7,555 nt of DNA, taken from positions 1-7,555 of the forward strand of contig DFWT01000028.1 of assembly GCA_002381045.1 (NCBI GenBank), in the 5' to 3' direction. Shown here piece by piece: positions 5,198 to 7,555 of the stretch. The position numbers and the translations under genes are program-made. Positions within the stretch are counted from its first letter, which is position 1. Each line of letters begins with the position of its first letter. The notes below the pieces were generated by a model. It searched no databases and had not been told where the DNA came from. It saw only the letters and a program-made list of their open reading frames with translations. The stretch comes from Rhodoferax sp. UBA4127. GTDB lineage: Bacteria > Pseudomonadota > Gammaproteobacteria > Burkholderiales > Burkholderiaceae_C.

Positions 5198-7555
5198 TCA
5201 ATCGTAGTTGCTGAATCGGCTCGGTGTGCCCACAGGCTCACGCAAGAACTGGTAATTCGGAATGTTAGCTTTGAGCGATTTCAAGGGGTTCACACCCAGT
5301 CTGGAGAAGCCCACAAACTCAAGCTGGAACATGATGCGGTCGGTGGCGGTGACGCTGCTGGTTTGCAGCCGCTCAAACACAATACGCCCCAACCAGCAGC
5401 CGGCGTCGTACTCGAGGCCCAGCACTGAATCTACCAGCTTGCGTTCGTTCAAACTGTAGTTCAAGCGTCCCACACTGTACCAACGCCCCGGCCCCTGTCC
5501 CTGACCGGCTCCCAGATTGGCCCCGCGGTCACCCCACAGGTCATTGATTGGCCACTGCCAACCCAGGTCCAGCTGTTCACTGGATTCACGCTGGTAACGG
5601 TACGCAGCTGTCACAGTTCGGTAACTGCCAGGGCTGTAACGCGCACCCAAAGTCGAGCGTATGGAGCGCTCGGTGTCCGGGTTGAACTGCACCGCAGCGT
5701 CAAAGCCCCAGCGCGGGTCCCACTGGATGGACGCGCCGAGCAGCATGTCACTGATTCGGTCGTTGGCGGGGGTACCACCGGGCAAAGTCACGATCTGATC
5801 TTGAAAACGCAGGCGCTGGGCTACACCCACCCGGGCCGCCTCGGCCCCAGTGGCTGGGTCAAGAAACCGTGAGGTGACCCCCAAGGTCAACAGGTTGCTG
5901 TCAGAGATGCGGTCATTGCCAACAAAGGCGTTCTCGGAAAAAATCGTCGACAAATTAAAGTCATTGGCGCCCGAGTCGTAGTTGGGCAACTTGCTTTGGT
6001 CGCGGTAAGGCGTATTCACATAAAACGCCCGGGGCTCCAGCGTCTGGCGCAGGGCGCGGCCAAACAGCTGCGTGTCGCGTTCAAACACCACACCAGCGTC
6101 CAGGCTCAGACTGGGCACCACGCGGCTCGCGCTGGTGGCACCATCCACCAAGGGGCTGTCAAACTGGTACTGGGTAGCGTGCAACTGCAGCTTGGGTGTG
6201 AGATAGCCTGCGGGGGACTGAAACACACGGCTGACTTGCGCCAGCGAAAACGTGCGTTGGCCATTGGGTTGACCGGTGAGGGTGCTGGCGGACTGAAACC
6301 GGGTGTAGTCCGCGTCAAACGTGAGGTCCAGCCCGTACAGATTGCCGCGGGTGTAGCGTGTGGCAATTTGCGGCAAACGGTCATAGGGCGGGACGATGGG
6401 CGCGGCCACGTCTTGCAAGGTTTGCCATTTCAAAGTGCGGATGGTGTTGGCCCAGGCACCGTTGCCCCAGGTCAGTGTGGCGTCGTTGGCCAGCAAGCGC
6501 TGGGTGAGCGAGCCATTGGTGCGGGTGAAATCGCGCCAATAGTTGTCGTCGCTGACGCGGTTCAGGCTCAGATTCAGCGCCGCGCCATTGTTGGTCCAGG
6601 CACTTTGAATGCGGGCCTGATGATTGACATTCAAGCCCCAACGGTTGGCATCTCTCAGGCTGTCTGACGGCATCCAATCAAGCCGCGCCGCTCCCGCATA
6701 GCTCGGTTCCAGGTAACGAAACTCGGCGCCCAGGTTCACGCCCCGCTTGGTCATCAGGGTGGGGGTCAGGGTGGCATCTCGGTTGGGCGCAATGTTCCAG
6801 TAGTAGGGCACAGCGACTTCGGTGCCGTTCACGTTGTCCAGCCCCAGTGTTGGCGGCATTACGCCCGACTTGCGCTGCTCACTCAAAGGAAAGCTCAAGT
6901 ACGGCACCGGCAATATGGGTATGCCTTTGAAACTAAGCACCGCCCCTTGCGCCGTGCCTACGTTTTCTTCGTTGTCCAGGCTGATGCTGCTGGCCTTCAA
7001 AATCCAGTCAGGCATCCAGCTCGGGCCAGGTTGGCGCTGACAGGTGGTGAAGGTGGCGTTGTGAATGACCGCACGCTGCGCATCCACAAAATCAAGCCGG
7101 TCCGCCTGACCATGCGCGTCATTGCGAGCAAAGTGGTAGGTGGGCTCGTTAAAGAATCCCTCAAACGCATCCACCGACAGCTCAAGCAACGGGCCTTCAT
7201 ACACGTTGCCGGCGCGGTTGATACGCACGGCACCCGTGGCTTTGGCCAGGTCCGTGGCTTGGTTGTACTCAAGACGGTCAGCCCGGATGACCACATCACC
7301 CTTGCGCAGCACGGCGTCGCCCTGAATCAACGACTCCAGGTCAGGGCGACCGGTGATGGTGTCACCTGACACGAAGCTGGGCAGGCTGGAGCGGGTGTCG
7401 GGGTTGATTTTTTCTTGCAACATCGGGCTGCTTTGCAATTGCAGCGGTGAGCCGGCCTCTTCCATTTGGGCATGTGTGCTGGCACAAGCCATCGCAGCCA
7501 ACAGCCCTACCAGCGGCCTCGCACGTTGGGCCACACCCCTCTGCGAGGACGTCGC
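5198..7555 (-). CDS. lptD: LPS-assembly outer-membrane protein LptD (start uncertain, possibly beyond the window edge)
   Basis: LptD forms, with the lipoprotein LptE, the outer-membrane translocon that inserts LPS into the outer leaflet. A GTG at 7534 gives 778 residues with a short signal-like stretch (PLVGLLAAMACASTHAQ), but the frame stays open to the window edge, so the true start may lie upstream; numbering here uses the GTG. The periplasmic LptA-like (OstA) domain covers about 56-200, with GDAVLRKGD and ADRLEYNQATDLAKATGAV. The LptD C-domain beta-barrel follows from about 215 (LSEQRKSGVMPPTLG) to the end. The mature part has only two cysteines: C165 (TTCQRQP) and C713 (YDAGCWLG). These align with E. 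coli C173 and C725, one of the two long-range disulfides. The gene leads directly into surA, the conserved order of this outer-membrane cluster. Confidence 0.95.
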   Translation of the reverse strand, partial: ATSSQRGVAQRARPLVGLLAAMACASTHAQMEEAGSPLQLQSSPMLQEKINPDTRSSLPSFVSGDTITGRPDLESLIQGDAVLRKGDVVIRADRLEYNQATDLAKATGAVRINRAGNVYEGPLLELSVDAFEGFFNEPTYHFARNDAHGQADRLDFVDAQRAVIHNATFTTCQRQPGPSWMPDWILKASSISLDNEENVGTAQGAVLSFKGIPILPVPYLSFPLSEQRKSGVMPPTLGLDNVNGTEVAVPYYWNIAPNRDATLTPTLMTKRGVNLGAEFRYLEPSYAGAARLDWMPSDSLRDANRWGLNVNHQARIQSAWTNNGAALNLSLNRVSDDNYWRDFTRTNGSLTQRLLANDATLTWGNGAWANTIRTLKWQTLQDVAAPIVPPYDRLPQIATRYTRGNLYGLDLTFDADYTRFQSASTLTGQPNGQRTFSLAQVSRVFQSPAGYLTPKLQLHATQYQFDSPLVDGATSASRVVPSLSLDAGVVFERDTQLFGRALRQTLEPRAFYVNTPYRDQSKLPNYDSGANDFNLSTIFSENAFVGNDRISDSNLLTLGVTSRFLDPATGAEAARVGVAQRLRFQDQIVTLPGGTPANDRISDMLLGASIQWDPRWGFDAAVQFNPDTERSIRSTLGARYSPGSYRTVTAAYRYQRESSEQLDLGWQWPINDLWGDRGANLGAGQGQGPGRWYSVGRLNYSLNERKLVDSVLGLEYDAGCWLGRIVFERLQTSSVTATDRIMFQLEFVGFSRLGVNPLKSLKANIPNYQFLREPVGTPSRFSNYD

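Noticed and set aside
5996..6667. 223-residue open frame on the plus strand, antisense to lptD
   Set aside because: It lies fully inside the well-supported lptD gene, its translation has no recognisable motif, and long antisense frames are common opposite codon-biased GC-rich genes.

Overview
The window looks like chromosomal DNA of a Gram-negative betaproteobacterium, most likely Burkholderiales and probably near Comamonadaceae (Rhodoferax/Polaromonas type). That placement is inferred from protein wording and from the outer-membrane biogenesis cluster; no marker gene was searched. GC content is moderately high, and no mobile element, CRISPR array, tRNA or rRNA was seen.

Layout. Plus strand: the 3' three quarters of a MaeB-type NADP malic enzyme with its phosphotransacetylase-like tail (to 1661); an intergenic stretch with two hairpins, the second a probable terminator (1662-1816); a small exported guanyl-specific ribonuclease of the barnase / RNase Sa / T1 superfamily (1817-2209); and, 38 bases further on, a barstar-like inhibitor with N- and C-terminal extensions (2248-2877). 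A strong hairpin terminator (2907-2931) separates these from the genes converging on the minus strand. Minus strand, in transcription order: lptD (right edge to 5198), surA (5189-3822) and rsmA/ksgA (3711-2944). A 110-base gap between surA and rsmA holds a possible 27-codon ORF.

How the genes work together. lptD and surA are a functional pair: SurA chaperones outer-membrane beta-barrels, LptD among them, and LptD inserts LPS into the outer leaflet. rsmA rides in the same operon and makes the m6(2)A dimethylations of 16S rRNA. In E. coli pdxA lies between surA and rsmA; here it is absent. The ribonuclease and barstar genes form a secreted-toxin/cytoplasmic-inhibitor pair. All catalytic residues of the nuclease and the acidic interface of the inhibitor can be recognised.

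The most interesting content is this RNase-barstar pair: a candidate secreted nuclease with self-protection, a possible extra disulfide in the nuclease, and a barstar much longer than the classical ~90-residue protein. The rest is ordinary housekeeping sequence. There is no gene-free stretch longer than 300 bases.
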